DNA of 13,324 nucleotides from Methylococcus sp. UBA6136 (GCA_002423305.1 DIVI01000213.1:1-13324), one strand, 5' to 3'. Positions 5,663 to 13,324 are shown, counted from the stretch's first letter. A program made the numbers and translations. Notes: generated by a model from the letters alone, not told the origin.

Positions 5663-6202
5663 TCAATTGTTTTGCGTGTTGATCGGCACGAGATCAATAT
5701 CCGTCCGGCGATTTCTGGCTCGTCCATCGAGACTCGAGTTATCCGCAGTCGGCTGGTACTGACCATGCCCGGACGCCGTCAACCGGCTGGGATCCACGCC
5801 TTTCTTCTGCAGGTATTCAACAACACTCGCCGCTCTGGCCGCAGAGAGCTCCCAGTTGGTCTTGTATTTTGATTTCAGATGTTTCCCGATCGGCGTGCTA
5901 TCCGTGTAGCCCTCTACTTCGATGCGATGATCGGAGTCCGCATCCTTGAGTGTCGGCATGATCTTGTCCAGGGCATTTCTGCCTTGTGCGGTTATCTCGG
6001 CCCGTCCTGACGGATACAGGATGCTGTCCTCAATCGTGATGCGCAAACGATCGTTCAGCTTCTCGATTTTGACATTGTCCTGATCCACTTCGGATTGAAG
6101 TTGCTGATTGAGATCACGCTCCCGATCAAACGTCTGTTGTGATACGCACCCACTCAAAGCTAAGGCAGCGGCCAGAAAGGGGACACCAATAAATCTATTC
6201 AT
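5663..6202 (-). CDS. OmpA-family peptidoglycan-binding lipoprotein
   Basis: This 179-residue protein has a lipoprotein signal peptide ending in lipobox LSGC (16-19), so C19 is lipidated. The next residue is Val, not Asp, so outer-membrane sorting is expected. Residues about 25-55 form a short charged coiled coil (DRERDLNQQLQSEVDQDNVK). Residues about 60-172 are an OmpA-C domain: SILYPSGRAEI, EGYTDSTPIG (97-106), NWELSAARAASVVEYL (116-131) and GRARNRRTDI. The family's peptidoglycan-binding Asp and Arg are D101 and R123. It most likely tethers the outer membrane to the cell wall. AGGAG lies 7 nt upstream of ATG 6202. It is monocistronic and divergent from the MCE operon. A role beyond wall anchoring cannot be read from the sequence. 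Confidence 0.93.
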   Translation of the reverse strand: MNRFIGVPFLAAALALSGCVSQQTFDRERDLNQQLQSEVDQDNVKIEKLNDRLRITIEDSILYPSGRAEITAQGRNALDKIMPTLKDADSDHRIEVEGYTDSTPIGKHLKSKYKTNWELSAARAASVVEYLQKKGVDPSRLTASGHGQYQPTADNSSLDGRARNRRTDIDLVPINTQNN

Positions 6203-6588
6203 GTCAGAACTCCTGATTACTCAAAAAATTTGGCCGGCTGAATACCTTCAGTCCGTGCACACGACTGTTTGCATCAAACCCGGCAACCAACAGAAAAGCC
6301 AAGGTCGGCAACCCCTCCAAAATACGTCCAGGCTTGATACCATCCTCACAGCGATTGATAAGGCCATGGCTATCCCTCAGCCGCCCTCTCCCCATTGTCC
6401 AGATGCTCCGCCTTCTGGACAAGGGACTCTAATATGGTACTGACAATACGATCGGCTTACAAAAAACCCCTGATCGATCCGACCCCCATTTGCGGGGTTT
6501 CTTGCTGGACGACAAAGACCATCACCGAGACTTTTACCAAACACAGTTACAGCTTCTGAGACTTTGGAAATCACATAAACTACAGCCG
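6203..6588. other. Divergent intergenic region without a recognisable gene
   Basis: 386 bp separate the OmpA-like lipoprotein (minus) and the MCE operon (plus). No open frame here resembles a protein. It holds two hairpins: gtccaga/tctggac (6397-6403 with 6414-6420, perfect 7 bp) and the two-way terminator-like structure at 6461-6505. The promoters of both neighbours must lie here, but I could not recognise a convincing -35/-10 pair. Confidence 0.6.
6461..6505. terminator. Two-way terminator-like hairpin in the divergent region
   Basis: aaacccc (6464-6470) pairs with ggggttt (6494-6500). On the plus strand the stem is followed by ctt; on the minus strand it is followed by three more T, giving ggggtttttt. 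An alternative small stem, acccc with ggggt around 6482-6498, fits plus-strand termination (tail ttctt). The loop contains the palindrome gatcgatc. Neither neighbouring gene is transcribed into it, so what it would terminate is unclear. Confidence 0.5.
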
Positions 6589-7713
6589 ATGCACTTCTCC
6601 AAAGCCCTACAACCGCCTTGTCTTGAAGTTCAAGCGGGGGGCATTCAGCTACTGGGACATTGGAACCTTCGCGGCGTCACCCAACTGCCGGCCGGAGCGC
6701 GGGACGCCTTGCAGACTCAAGCCGCCACTAACATTGATCAAAGCTGGGATTTGCGCAGGGTGGCTGCTCTCGACAGCGCAGGGGCCTTCCTTTTGTGGCA
6801 GGCGTGGGGCCATCGCCTGCCTGTCCAACTCCATCTCAAGCCGGAACACGAATCCGCCTTTCGCCGCTGGCAACAAAGGCCGCTGCCGCCGGTACCCACT
6901 GGCGAGCGAGAATCGCCACCCCTGCCCGTCCGAATGGTGCGCCTCATCGAGCAACTGGGCGGGCATCTGCTTGAACTGCTGCAGCTCCTGGGGCAACTGG
7001 TGCTGGATATCGGACACCTCGCCCGCCATCCGCGTGACATACCATGGAAAGAGATATCCGCGACCATCCACGAGACGGGGGGCCGAGCGCTGGGGATCAC
7101 TGCCCTGGTCGGCTTTCTCATCGGCGTGGTGGTCAGCTACCTGTCCTCACTCCAGTTGCAAACACTGGGCGCCCAGATCTACATCATCAACATCCTCGGC
7201 CTCAGCATCATCCGCGAACTGGGTCCGCTGCTGGCCGCCATCCTGGTCGCCGGGCGTTCCGGTTCGGCGATGACCGCCCGCATCGGCGTGATGCGGGTTA
7301 CGCAGGAACTGGACGCCATTGCCGCCATGGGCATTTCGCCGTCGCTGCGGCTGCTCCTGCCGAAAGTGGTGGCGCTGGTCGTTGCCCTGCCGCTACTGGT
7401 AGTCTGGACCGACGTCATCGCCCTGATCGGCGGCGCGGTATCGGCCAAAATGGAACTCGGTATCGGCTATCATCAATTCTTCAGTAAGCTACCCAATGCC
7501 GTGCCGGTTTCGAATCTGCTGATCGGCTTGCTCAAGGGCGTAGTCTTCGGACTGTTCATTGCGTTGGTTGCCTGCCATTTTGGCCTGCGGATCCAACCCA
7601 ACACCGAGAGCCTGGGTGATGAAACCACCAACTCGGTCGTGGTGGCCATCACTCTGGTGATTCTGATTGATGCCGTGTTTGCCATCCTGTTTCGTGGCGT
7701 GGGAATCGAATGA
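6589..7713 (+). CDS. MlaE-type ABC transporter permease with N-terminal STAS domain
   Basis: This is the inner-membrane permease of an MCE lipid transporter, 374 residues. Residues 1-95 form a STAS-like domain (IQLLGHWNLRG; WDLRRVAALDSAGAFLLW at 53-70), the fold supplied in E. coli by the separate protein MlaB, which supports the ATPase. Residues about 155-374 are the MlaE domain: LGAQIYIINILG, IIRELGPLLAAILVAGRSGSA (208-227) and the coupling segment VTQELDAIAAMGIS (237-250), followed by hydrophobic helices. The frame is open from 6490, but that start lies inside a terminator-like hairpin; ATG 6589 begins just before the STAS domain, though its Shine-Dalgarno is poor. The stop overlaps the next start (ATGA, 7710-7713), so translation is probably coupled. 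The substrate is presumably phospholipid, by family. Confidence 0.92.
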   Translation: MHFSKALQPPCLEVQAGGIQLLGHWNLRGVTQLPAGARDALQTQAATNIDQSWDLRRVAALDSAGAFLLWQAWGHRLPVQLHLKPEHESAFRRWQQRPLPPVPTGERESPPLPVRMVRLIEQLGGHLLELLQLLGQLVLDIGHLARHPRDIPWKEISATIHETGGRALGITALVGFLIGVVVSYLSSLQLQTLGAQIYIINILGLSIIRELGPLLAAILVAGRSGSAMTARIGVMRVTQELDAIAAMGISPSLRLLLPKVVALVVALPLLVVWTDVIALIGGAVSAKMELGIGYHQFFSKLPNAVPVSNLLIGLLKGVVFGLFIALVACHFGLRIQPNTESLGDETTNSVVVAITLVILIDAVFAILFRGVGIE

Positions 7714-8477
7714 GCGAGTCGCCGGTCATCCGCGTCGATCATGTCTGGACGCGTTTTGGCGACAAGCTGATTCATCGCGACATCACACTGCAACTGGATC
7801 GGGGAGACATACTCGGAATCGTGGGCGCATCGGGCTGCGGCAAGACGGTATTGATGCGGGAGATGATCGGCCTGCAGCTCCCCAGCCAAGGCCGGGTCGC
7901 ACTCCTGGGGCAAGACCTTGGTCAGGCCGACGACCGCACCCGGCGACAGCTCCGAAATCGTTGCGGCGTGCTGTTTCAAGGCGGCGCCCTGTTCAGTGCC
8001 TTGACGGTTTATGACAACATCGCCTTTCCGCTCCGGGAGTTGCGGGTTCTGGATGAAGCCTTGATCGAACGTCTGGTGGCGATGAAACTGGCCATGGTCG
8101 GGCTGGAACCGAGCAGTGCAGCGTTGCTGCCGTCCGAACTGTCGGGCGGCATGGTCAAACGGGTAGCTTTGGCGCGATCACTCATCATGGAACCGGAGGT
8201 CCTGTTTCTCGATGAGCCCACGTCGGGCCTGGATCCGGTACTTAGCGAGGAATTCGTCAATTTGCTGCGGGAACTGCATCAGGAACTCGGCTTCACCATC
8301 GTGATGGTGACCCATGATCTCGACACGCTCGGCGATCTCTGTACCCAGGTGGCGGTACTGGCCGACCAACAACTGGTATCCATGGGTACCCTGGAGGATG
8401 CCATCCGCTGTCAACACCCATATGCCCGCGAATTCTTCCATGGCCACCGTGCCCGGCGCATCTTGGCGGTGAACTGA
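7710..8477 (+). CDS. MlaF-type ABC transporter ATP-binding protein
   Basis: This is the cytoplasmic ATPase that powers the MCE transporter, 255 residues. All ABC motifs are intact: Walker A GASGCGKT (39-46), Q-loop Gln at about 90 in VLFQGGALFSALTV, signature LSGGM (144-148), Walker B VLFLDEP with catalytic Glu (E169), and the switch His in VTHD (H202). LFQGGALFSALTVYDNIAFPL and LSGGMVKRVALARS are typical of the MlaF/Mkl subfamily rather than importers of sugars or amino acids. The start ATG overlaps the permease stop by 4 nt, with GTGGGA just upstream. The gene is followed after 2 nt by the MCE gene. No truncation or missing residue. Confidence 0.95.
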   Translation: MSESPVIRVDHVWTRFGDKLIHRDITLQLDRGDILGIVGASGCGKTVLMREMIGLQLPSQGRVALLGQDLGQADDRTRRQLRNRCGVLFQGGALFSALTVYDNIAFPLRELRVLDEALIERLVAMKLAMVGLEPSSAALLPSELSGGMVKRVALARSLIMEPEVLFLDEPTSGLDPVLSEEFVNLLRELHQELGFTIVMVTHDLDTLGDLCTQVAVLADQQLVSMGTLEDAIRCQHPYAREFFHGHRARRILAVN

Positions 8478-8479
8478 AG

Positions 8480-9502
8480 ATGGTCAAGGACACCTATGCC
8501 CTGCTGACCGGCCTTTTCGTGGTCGTGCTGGGTGCCGCCATGGTGGCGATGGGGCTGTTCCTGGGCGACTATGGCCGCGAGCGCGATATTTACGAGCTGA
8601 CCACGACCGGCACCGTCTCCGGTCTCAATCCGGAATCCGAAGTGATCTACCGCGGCGTCAAGGCCGGCAAGGTCAGCGCTATCGGGTTCGACCCCGCCGA
8701 CCGACGCGTCATCCGCGTGCGTATCGAACTGGATACCGGCCTGCCCATCACCCGGGGCACCTTTGCCACCCTTCGGGTGCAGCCGCTGACTGGCCTCGCG
8801 CAGGTCGAACTCAACGACCGTGGTGACCGGTCCGAGCCATTGACCACGACCCCCGAGCAGCCAGCCGAGATTCCGATTCAGCCTTCGCTGTTCGACAAAT
8901 TGACCGGCTCCAGCAGTGACATCCTCGACGAAGCAGCCACGTTGGCCCGCCGACTCAACGGCTTGCTGGATGAGGGAAATCAGGCCCATTTGTCGCATGC
9001 GCTGGCAATGCTGGACCAGTCGCTGACCCAGTTGGGCGCCCTGGAACAGCAGCTGGCAACCGAACTGGGTCGTGTACCGGGTATCGACCGCCAGTTACGT
9101 GCCGCGCTTGGCAAACATGCCGATGCCGCCGACTCGGTAAAAATCACGTCCGAGAAAATTGCCCGTCTGGCTGGCGAATCGACCGATCGTCGCCTGCGCG
9201 AAGCCCTGGACAGCGGCGCCGAAGCCGCTCGATCCATCCATGAAACCGCGCAGCGCATCGGCCGATTGGCCGATCAAACCGCTGAGCTGGTCGCCCAGGG
9301 CCAGCAGGCGGCAGCCACACTGAATACCGCCGCTCATGACCAACTACCGGAGGTAAAGGCCCTGCTCAAGGACCTGCGCGAGGCGGCCGCAAATTTCCGC
9401 AAGCTGTCTTCCGATCTGGAACGTGATCCACGCACACTCTTCTCGCGCCCGCCTCTCGCCGCACCCGGACCCGGCGAACCCGGTTTCAAGGACTCCCAAT
9501 GA
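8480..9502 (+). CDS. MCE-domain lipid-binding protein (MlaD-like)
   Basis: This is the membrane-anchored MCE subunit, 340 residues, which forms hexameric rings that pass lipids across the periplasm. Residues 7-29 are a single N-terminal transmembrane helix (LLTGLFVVVLGAAMVAMGLF). Residues about 38-115 are one MCE domain (VSGLNPESEVIYRGVKAGKV; FATLRVQPLTGLAQVELN). From about 150 to 315 the protein is rich in Ala, Leu, Glu, Gln and Arg with heptad-like spacing and is probably a long coiled coil, then a Pro/Gly-rich tail. That helical tail is longer than in E. coli MlaD (about 180 residues) and suggests an extended needle-like reach. The start lies 2 nt after the ATPase stop; the end overlaps the lipoprotein start by 4 nt. 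Confidence 0.93.
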   Translation: MVKDTYALLTGLFVVVLGAAMVAMGLFLGDYGRERDIYELTTTGTVSGLNPESEVIYRGVKAGKVSAIGFDPADRRVIRVRIELDTGLPITRGTFATLRVQPLTGLAQVELNDRGDRSEPLTTTPEQPAEIPIQPSLFDKLTGSSSDILDEAATLARRLNGLLDEGNQAHLSHALAMLDQSLTQLGALEQQLATELGRVPGIDRQLRAALGKHADAADSVKITSEKIARLAGESTDRRLREALDSGAEAARSIHETAQRIGRLADQTAELVAQGQQAAATLNTAAHDQLPEVKALLKDLREAAANFRKLSSDLERDPRTLFSRPPLAAPGPGEPGFKDSQ

Positions 9503-10098
9503 CCCATCGATTACGATCACTTGCCTTAATCTGGCTGATATTCGCCGTCCTGCCCGGCTGCAGTGTATGGCCGGAGGCTCCGGAACCCGCCGCCCTGCAT
9601 GACCTTGGGCCCTATCGTCCCAAACGCGACGCCTTTCCCTGGTCCCAAGCCATCTTGACCAGCCCGGACTGGCTCAAAGACACCGGCATCGATTACCGTC
9701 TGCTCTATGCCCGGCCGACCGAGCGCCGATCGTATACTCGCGACCGTTGGGTCGCGCCGCCCGGGGCGTTGCTGCAACAACACCTGAACAACGGTCTTGA
9801 CCCCAGCGGGCCCCGCCTACGAATTGAACTGCAGGATTTCGAGCAGATTTTCGATCGTGCCGACTCGGCACGTGTGGTCATGGTGGTTCAGGCCTCCGCC
9901 GAGGCCAGCCATTCGGACATGAAAGCCGCGAATCAGGCGTTCCGTTTTGAAGCGCCAGCACCCTCGCCCGACGCCGCCGGGGCATTGCAGGCTTTTCCCA
10001 TCCTGATTCGGAAAGCTGAAGATGAGTTGACTCATTGGGTAGAACAGTTACCCGGCCCCGGCAGGGATACGAACAGAAGCAACCCCACAACTCATTGA
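9499..10098 (+). CDS. ABC-type transport auxiliary lipoprotein (PqiC-like, DUF330 type)
   Basis: This 199-residue protein has a lipoprotein signal peptide with lipobox LPGC, C21 being the lipidated residue. The mature part carries the family pattern around 68-97: YRLLYARPTERRSYTRDRWV followed by PPGALLQQHL, then LRIELQDFEQIFD and conserved strands. Such lipoproteins accompany MCE proteins (for example PqiC with PqiB) and are thought to form the outer-membrane end of the lipid route. The next residue after the Cys is Ser, consistent with outer-membrane sorting. The start overlaps the MCE stop (ATGA, 9499-9502), making it the last gene of the operon. No separate MlaC-like periplasmic carrier or MlaA homologue is present here, so this protein may replace that function. 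Confidence 0.88.
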   Translation: MTHRLRSLALIWLIFAVLPGCSVWPEAPEPAALHDLGPYRPKRDAFPWSQAILTSPDWLKDTGIDYRLLYARPTERRSYTRDRWVAPPGALLQQHLNNGLDPSGPRLRIELQDFEQIFDRADSARVVMVVQASAEASHSDMKAANQAFRFEAPAPSPDAAGALQAFPILIRKAEDELTHWVEQLPGPGRDTNRSNPTTH

Positions 10099-10179
10099 AT
10101 GGCGTTTGCTGAAACAAGTTAAAGACCCGTCCGCCCGATCACCACCGCCTTAGTAAAAATAAAAAAGCTCAATCCATAC

Positions 10180-11466
10180 ATGAATACCTCGACACGCAAA
10201 GCCGTCATTGCCGGCATTCTCGGCAACACCATCGAATGGTACGACTTCGCCCTGTATGGCCATTTTTCGGTATTCATCGGCCAGACCTTTTTCCCGAAGG
10301 AAGAACCCGGGCTGGCGGTGCTCGCCGCCTTTGCCGTCTTCAGCGTCAGTTTTTTCATGCGCCCGCTGGGTGCCCTGATCTTCAGTGCCATCGGCGATCG
10401 TTACGGACGCAAGAAAGCCCTGTCGCTGTCCATGCTGGGCATGGCCATTCCGACCGCCGCCATTGGCCTGCTACCGGCTTATGCCGATATCGGCTACACC
10501 GCCACCGCATTGCTGGTTTTGCTCCGGCTTTTTCAGGGCCTGGCGATGGGCGGGGAAATGGGCGGCGCGGTCACCTATGTGATGGAGCACACACCGGAGC
10601 GCCGGATTGGCCTGGCATCCAGCCTGATCCAGGCCAGCACCTGCCTGGGCCTCCTGACGGGCACACTGGTGTCCAGCGGCATTTCCGCAGCATTGACCGA
10701 AGACCAGTTCGGCAGCTGGGGTTGGCGAGTTCCTTTCCTGCTCGGCCTGCTGGCGGCCTGGATCGGCCTGCAAATCCGGCGCAACATGCCGGAAAGCGCG
10801 CTTTATGAGCTGGCCAAAACCGAAGATCGCCTGCTGCACAACCCCATCAGAACCGTCTTCGCCCAACACAAACGCGAGGTATTACTGGGCCTGGCGGTGT
10901 TGTTTCCGATGACCTGCTGCTTCTTTTTTGCCTTCGTGTACTTCAACACCTTCATGATGTCCGAGCTGCATTTTCCCGCCAGTCGGGCTCTGGTCATCAC
11001 ATCCATCGGCCTGATGTTGTCACTTTCAGCGACCTTGCTGGCCGGTTGGATGGCAGATCGCTGGGGTTACAAGGCGATTCTTTCGACGGGCGCCATACTA
11101 GGCCTGCTGTTGGTCTATCCAATCACCGGCTGGCTTTCCGGCACGGCTGGCACCGAACGGGTTTTGCCGGCCTTTTTTGGCTTTGCCCTGCTGGTCGGCA
11201 TTTACACCAGCTCGGCTTTTGCTGCAGTAGCGGGTCTGTTTGCAACCGAAGTGCGCTACAGCGGCGTCAGTCTGGCGGTCAATATTGCATCACCGATCTT
11301 CGGGAGCACCGCCCCCTTGCTGGCCGCCTGGCTCATCCGTGAATACGGCGTCGCTCAGGGATTCAGCGGATTTGGCGGCTATCTGGTGGTCCTGTTCCTA
11401 ATCGCCGCTCTGGCCATCCGGCAATTGAATCATCAGGCGTTCAGTGGCTGGGGGCAAAGGGCTTGA
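10180..11466 (+). CDS. MFS transporter of the metabolite:H+ symporter (MHS) family
   Basis: This inner-membrane symporter has 428 residues and about 12 hydrophobic segments. The MHS signature GNTIEWYDFALYG (15-27) is in helix 1, followed by the MFS loop motif GDRYGRKKA (72-80), its second-half counterpart AGWMADRWGYK (288-298), GWRVPFLLG (181-189), and LFQGLAMGGEMGGA (117-130), all as in the ProP/KgtP/ShiA group. Members use the proton gradient to import osmolytes, dicarboxylates, shikimate and related compounds; I cannot choose the substrate. The gene starts 81 bp after the MCE operon. There is no clear Shine-Dalgarno before ATG 10180, but the N-terminus fits the family and the upstream bases are A-rich. 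Likely a separate transcript; no terminator was seen in the gap. Confidence 0.9.
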   Translation: MNTSTRKAVIAGILGNTIEWYDFALYGHFSVFIGQTFFPKEEPGLAVLAAFAVFSVSFFMRPLGALIFSAIGDRYGRKKALSLSMLGMAIPTAAIGLLPAYADIGYTATALLVLLRLFQGLAMGGEMGGAVTYVMEHTPERRIGLASSLIQASTCLGLLTGTLVSSGISAALTEDQFGSWGWRVPFLLGLLAAWIGLQIRRNMPESALYELAKTEDRLLHNPIRTVFAQHKREVLLGLAVLFPMTCCFFFAFVYFNTFMMSELHFPASRALVITSIGLMLSLSATLLAGWMADRWGYKAILSTGAILGLLLVYPITGWLSGTAGTERVLPAFFGFALLVGIYTSSAFAAVAGLFATEVRYSGVSLAVNIASPIFGSTAPLLAAWLIREYGVAQGFSGFGGYLVVLFLIAALAIRQLNHQAFSGWGQRA

Positions 11467-11542
11467 ACCCAGGACACCGCCATTGCAATACCCGTGCAAG
11501 CTGACCCCACAAATATTCATACCCCTTTGAAATCCAGCTTCG

Positions 11543-11548
11543 TACAAT
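11543..11548 (+). promoter_or_regulatory. Possible -10 element for the DUF2062 gene
   Basis: TACAAT lies 46 bp before ATG 11595. A TTGAAA at 11527-11532 is only 10 bp upstream, too close to serve as its -35, and no better hexamer is at the right distance, so the call is weak. Confidence 0.3.
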
Positions 11549-11594
11549 AGGCGACTCTGAGGAAACACCCCATTACCCGAAAGGAACACCAAGC

Positions 11595-12197
11595 ATGCCC
11601 AAGAAGCTACTCAAGCGGTATCAGCCGGATCCGGCCAAGATCAAGAACATCAAGGGCCTGGGCTTTCTGGGTGACAGGCTGCACTCGCCGAATTTGTGGC
11701 ACCTCAACCGCCGCTCCGTGTCGCGCGCCTTTGCCATCGGGTTGTGGGCCATGTACACGCCCCCCCTGCCCTGGCAACAGGTCATCGCGGCCATCGGCGC
11801 CATCTATTTCAACGCCAATCTGCCGATTGCCGTGGCGCTGGTCTGGATCACCAATCCGCTGACCTGGATACCGCTGTACTTCATCGCCTACCAGGTCGGC
11901 GCAATCGCCATGGGCGCGGAGACTTTCAGTTTCGATCAGTTTTCCAGCCTCTTCAGCATCGACAAGGTCATGGAGCTCGGCACCCCGCTGTTGCTGGGCT
12001 GTTTCATCCTGATGAACGTCGGAGCGGTGCTGGGCTACTTTGGCATTCAGTGGCTATGGACACGCTCTGTCCGCCATGCGGCAAAGCTCCGTAAATTCAG
12101 GAATGCGCCCTTCAACTCGGCCGTCATGACTCGCGAGAGCGTCCACTCCTATAAAAAATTCATGGAACATCGTCATCCGTCCAAGCAGCCCGATTAA
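11595..12197 (+). CDS. DUF2062 membrane protein
   Basis: This 200-residue protein matches the DUF2062 pattern: a basic N-terminus (MPKKLLKRYQPDP), then LHSPNLWHLNRRSVSRAFAIGLW with the following PPLPWQQVIAA segment (54-67) and WITNPLTWIPLYFIAYQVG (84-102). There are about three to four hydrophobic helices (around 43-55, 61-85, 88-108 and 130-155) and a basic C-terminal tail. The family is widespread in proteobacteria and has no established biochemical role as far as I know. AAAGGA lies 9 nt upstream of ATG 11595. It precedes psd by 80 bp on the same strand, which could mean a shared transcript and a membrane-lipid link, but that is inference from position only. Confidence 0.85.
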   Translation: MPKKLLKRYQPDPAKIKNIKGLGFLGDRLHSPNLWHLNRRSVSRAFAIGLWAMYTPPLPWQQVIAAIGAIYFNANLPIAVALVWITNPLTWIPLYFIAYQVGAIAMGAETFSFDQFSSLFSIDKVMELGTPLLLGCFILMNVGAVLGYFGIQWLWTRSVRHAAKLRKFRNAPFNSAVMTRESVHSYKKFMEHRHPSKQPD

Positions 12198-12277
12198 TCC
12201 CGCCTCACAGGGCATACAGTCATCTGCGGCGTGACCCGTCCGCCGTGACTTCCATCGCAGGAATCTCCCCATAACCC

Positions 12278-13144
12278 ATGTCCCTTCTCGAAAAGCTTTT
12301 TGTCCTGAGCCAATACCCGCTGCCCCATCATCCTTTGTCACGGCTGATGGGGCGACTGACGCATTGTCGAAATCCGGCCTTCAAAAACTTCTTTATCCGC
12401 AGCATCACCAAAGCCTACAACGTCAACCTTGATGAGGCCCAGGAACCGAATATCGCCGCCTACGGGTGCTTCAATGAGTTCTTCACGCGACCACTGAAAC
12501 CCGGAGCGCGACCGCTGACCGACGTCCCCGGCGCCATCGCCTGTCCCGCGGACGGCTTCGTCAGCCAGGTGGGCGATATACAGGAGGGGCAAATCCTTCA
12601 GGCGAAGGGAATGGACTACAGCGTCGAGACACTTCTGGGCGGAGACGCACAGCGGGCGGCACCGTTCCTGGGCGGCGAATTCGCCACCATTTATCTTTCA
12701 CCCCGGGACTACCACCGTCTGCACATGCCGCTGGCGGGAACATTGCGCGAGATGATTCACGTGCCGGGCCGGTTATTCAGCGTCAACGATGCAACAGCCC
12801 GCGGTGTACCCCATCTCTTCGCCCGAAATGAGCGCGTCGTGGCGATATTCGACACCGAAGCCGGCCCGATGGCGTTGATCCTGGTCGGTGCCATTTTCGT
12901 CGCCAGCATCGAAACCGTCTGGCATGGCGTGGTGACCCCACCGAGTTCCAACCAGGTTCAAACCTGGCATTACGATGGCCAGTCCATCAAGTTGGCTCGA
13001 GCCGAGGAAATGGGCCGTTTCAATATGGGGTCAACGATCATCGTGCTGTTCGGTAAGGATGCGATCCACTGGTCGGAGACCCTGCAGCCCGGAACAGTGA
13101 CACGCATGGGCGAGGCAATCGGACAGATCAGTCGTCGACGTTAA
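12278..13144 (+). CDS. psd: Phosphatidylserine decarboxylase proenzyme
   Basis: Psd converts phosphatidylserine to phosphatidylethanolamine at the inner membrane. The 288-residue proenzyme has the standard length and landmarks: N-terminus LFVLSQYPLPHHPLSRLMG, NEFFTRPLKPGARP (66-79), PADGFVS with the catalytic Asp (D92), and LSPRDYHRLHMPLAG with H146 and H149. Self-cleavage takes place in FNMGSTIIVLFG between G251 and S252; the Ser becomes the pyruvoyl group of the alpha chain. The usual LGST reads MGST here, a conservative change that should not block cleavage. ATG 12278 begins the family N-terminus; the only Shine-Dalgarno-like AGGA is 15 nt upstream, so initiation may be modest. Its last 17 bp overlap the end of the convergent hydrolase gene. 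Confidence 0.97.
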   Translation: MSLLEKLFVLSQYPLPHHPLSRLMGRLTHCRNPAFKNFFIRSITKAYNVNLDEAQEPNIAAYGCFNEFFTRPLKPGARPLTDVPGAIACPADGFVSQVGDIQEGQILQAKGMDYSVETLLGGDAQRAAPFLGGEFATIYLSPRDYHRLHMPLAGTLREMIHVPGRLFSVNDATARGVPHLFARNERVVAIFDTEAGPMALILVGAIFVASIETVWHGVVTPPSSNQVQTWHYDGQSIKLARAEEMGRFNMGSTIIVLFGKDAIHWSETLQPGTVTRMGEAIGQISRRR

Positions 13145-13324
13145 GCCCGGCGGCGAGCAAGGGGTTTTCAAAGCCGGACGGCAAGCGTCCATCGGATTCT
13201 TCGATCCAGCTCACGATATCCGCCATGGGCTGATCTGCATGCAGATCCCTCAACAGCAGGTGATAGCCTTCCGGATAAAGCGCCATCCGAACACCCGGTC
13301 GGGACGCCAGCTTTTTCAGCATGG
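13128..13324 (-). CDS. Alpha/beta hydrolase, lysophospholipase or monoacylglycerol lipase-like (3' end only)
   Basis: Only the last 65 or so residues are inside the window; the frame is open past base 13324. The segment RMALYPEGYHLLLRDLHADQ matches the end of serine-aminopeptidase/lysophospholipase-like hydrolases, where the His of GYH completes the Ser-Asp-His triad. It is followed by MADIVSWIEE, the final helix, and a short tail ending GLNVDD. The nucleophile and start lie outside, so substrate and completeness cannot be judged; a Met at the window edge is internal, not the start. The TGA stop (13130-13128) lies inside the psd coding region, so the two convergent genes overlap by 17 bp. Confidence 0.8.
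   Translation of the reverse strand, partial: MLKKLASRPGVRMALYPEGYHLLLRDLHADQPMADIVSWIEESDGRLPSGFENPLLAAGLNVDD

Noticed and set aside
6623..7487. Two alternative plus-strand frames within the permease gene
   Set aside because: They are Ser/Arg/Pro-rich shadows of the STAS-MlaE coding sequence.
11495..11507. gcaagctgacccc resembling the end of the RAYT inverted repeat
   Set aside because: It shares only parts of the 22-bp end, with a missing dinucleotide and no second end nearby, so chance is likely.

Overview
The window looks like ordinary chromosome of a moderately GC-rich Gram-negative bacterium, most probably a gammaproteobacterium. Support comes from a TonB-dependent BtuB receptor, lipoproteins with lipoboxes, an MCE (Mla-like) lipid-transport operon, a Psd of gammaproteobacterial type and a REP-associated tyrosine transposase (RAYT). 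I cannot name the genus. No CRISPR array, prophage, tRNA or rRNA was seen.

Layout. (1) Bases 1-1127, minus strand: a zinc-less MsrB methionine sulfoxide reductase, then a polyphosphate kinase (Ppk1) cut by the window edge and carrying an extra N-terminal helix-hairpin-helix domain. (2) Bases 1128-1640: no gene, but two tandem copies of a palindromic repeat of about 120 bp. (3) Bases 1621-4056, plus strand: extended -10 promoter, cobalamin riboswitch, a readable terminator/antiterminator platform, btuB and its terminator. (4) Bases 4148-4504: a small exported helical protein with an internal repeat. (5) Bases 4579-5480: a complete RAYT/Y1-transposase unit with 22-bp terminal inverted repeats; a GTAG-headed hairpin that looks like a REP lies about 140 bp beyond it. 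(6) Bases 5663-6202, minus strand: an OmpA-family lipoprotein. (7) Bases 6589-10098, plus strand: a tightly coupled four-gene MCE operon (STAS-permease fusion, ATPase, MCE protein, auxiliary lipoprotein). (8) Bases 10180-13144, plus strand: an MHS-type MFS transporter, a DUF2062 membrane protein and phosphatidylserine decarboxylase. (9) Bases 13128-13324, minus strand: the 3' end of a lysophospholipase-like alpha/beta hydrolase whose end overlaps the end of psd.

How it fits together. Much of the right half concerns the envelope: lipid movement between membranes (MCE operon), phosphatidylethanolamine synthesis (psd), a possible lysophospholipase and a peptidoglycan-binding lipoprotein. The left half holds stress and cofactor functions: Ppk1, MsrB and B12 uptake.

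I found no wholly new system. The points most worth a second look are the HhH-Ppk1 fusion, the antiterminator that re-uses the riboswitch core, the RAYT unit with its nearby REP-like hairpin, the internally repeated small exported protein, and a two-way terminator-like hairpin between two divergent genes.
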